A stretch of DNA of 6,955 bases from an uncultured Lachnospiraceae bacterium (GTDB lineage Bacteria; Bacillota_A; Clostridia; Lachnospirales; Lachnospiraceae). The notes under the pieces were generated by a model that made no database searches, was not told the origin of the DNA, and was given only the letters and a program-made list of their open reading frames with translations. Shown here in pieces: positions 6,874 through 6,955 of the stretch; within the stretch, counting starts at the first letter, position 1, and every line of letters starts with the position of its first letter. A program made the position numbers and the translations under genes. Location: positions 1 through 6,955 of the forward strand of contig USPJ01000057.1 of assembly GCA_900556645.1 (NCBI GenBank), in the 5' to 3' direction.

Positions 6874-6955
6874 ATTAGCGAATTAATGATCAATGAACAA
6901 ATCAGAGATAAGGAGATCCGCCTGATTGGCAAGGACGGAGAGCAGCTCGGCATTA
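6874..6955 (+). CDS. infC: Translation initiation factor IF-3, N-terminal part (3' truncated by window edge)
   Basis: The 27 visible codons read ISELMINEQIRDKEIRLI and on to GEQLGI, the characteristic IF-3 N-terminal opening (INEQIR...G..LG). IF-3 binds the 30S subunit, keeps it free of 50S and checks initiation codons. I place the start at ATT 6874 because it is the only codon correctly spaced from GGGAGG. IF-3 genes are known for rare AUU-type starts, which in E. coli allow the factor to repress its own synthesis. Two in-frame ATGs were considered: 6886, too far from the ribosome site, and 6802, which has no ribosome site and lies upstream of the terminator. The gene continues to the right; rpmI and rplT would be expected next. 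Confidence 0.92.
   Translation, partial: MSELMINEQIRDKEIRLIGKDGEQLGI

Overview
The window looks like a chromosomal housekeeping segment of an anaerobic Firmicute, most likely a Lachnospiraceae-type Clostridium relative. I base this on the moderate-to-low GC content, the purine-rich Shine-Dalgarno sites, the sequence style of the Ppx and Ppk proteins, and the infC leader with an attenuator at the right edge. Family names come from motif recognition by eye; no database search was run.

Bases 1-5787 hold four plus-strand genes in tight series with 14-16 base gaps, so they probably form one operon. They are an AAA+ ATPase of the DUF815 type (5' end outside the window), a Ppx/GppA exopolyphosphatase-family protein with a C-terminal HD domain, polyphosphate kinase Ppk1, and a Cof-type HAD hydrolase. 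Ppk1 would make polyphosphate from ATP and the Ppx-family protein would degrade or sense it. The AAA+ protein and HAD phosphatase are partners of unknown role. No promoter is visible for this operon, so it must lie to the left of the window.

Bases 5755-6594 carry a minus-strand PHP-family phosphoesterase. It is convergent with the HAD gene and overlaps its 3' end by 33 bases. It has its own sigma-A-like promoter at 6620-6648.

Bases 6595-6873 (279 bases) separate the PHP gene from infC and are filled with regulatory DNA: the PHP promoter, a strong divergent infC promoter, and a structured infC-rpmI-rplT (L20-type) leader ending in an intrinsic terminator. InfC then appears to start at an ATT codon at 6874 and runs off the right edge.

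I see no mobile element, CRISPR array, tRNA, rRNA or clear sign of horizontal transfer. The points most worth a second look are the altered phosphate-binding motifs in the Ppx-family protein, the AAA+ protein placed in a polyphosphate operon, the alternative pairings in the infC leader, and the convergent HAD/PHP overlap.
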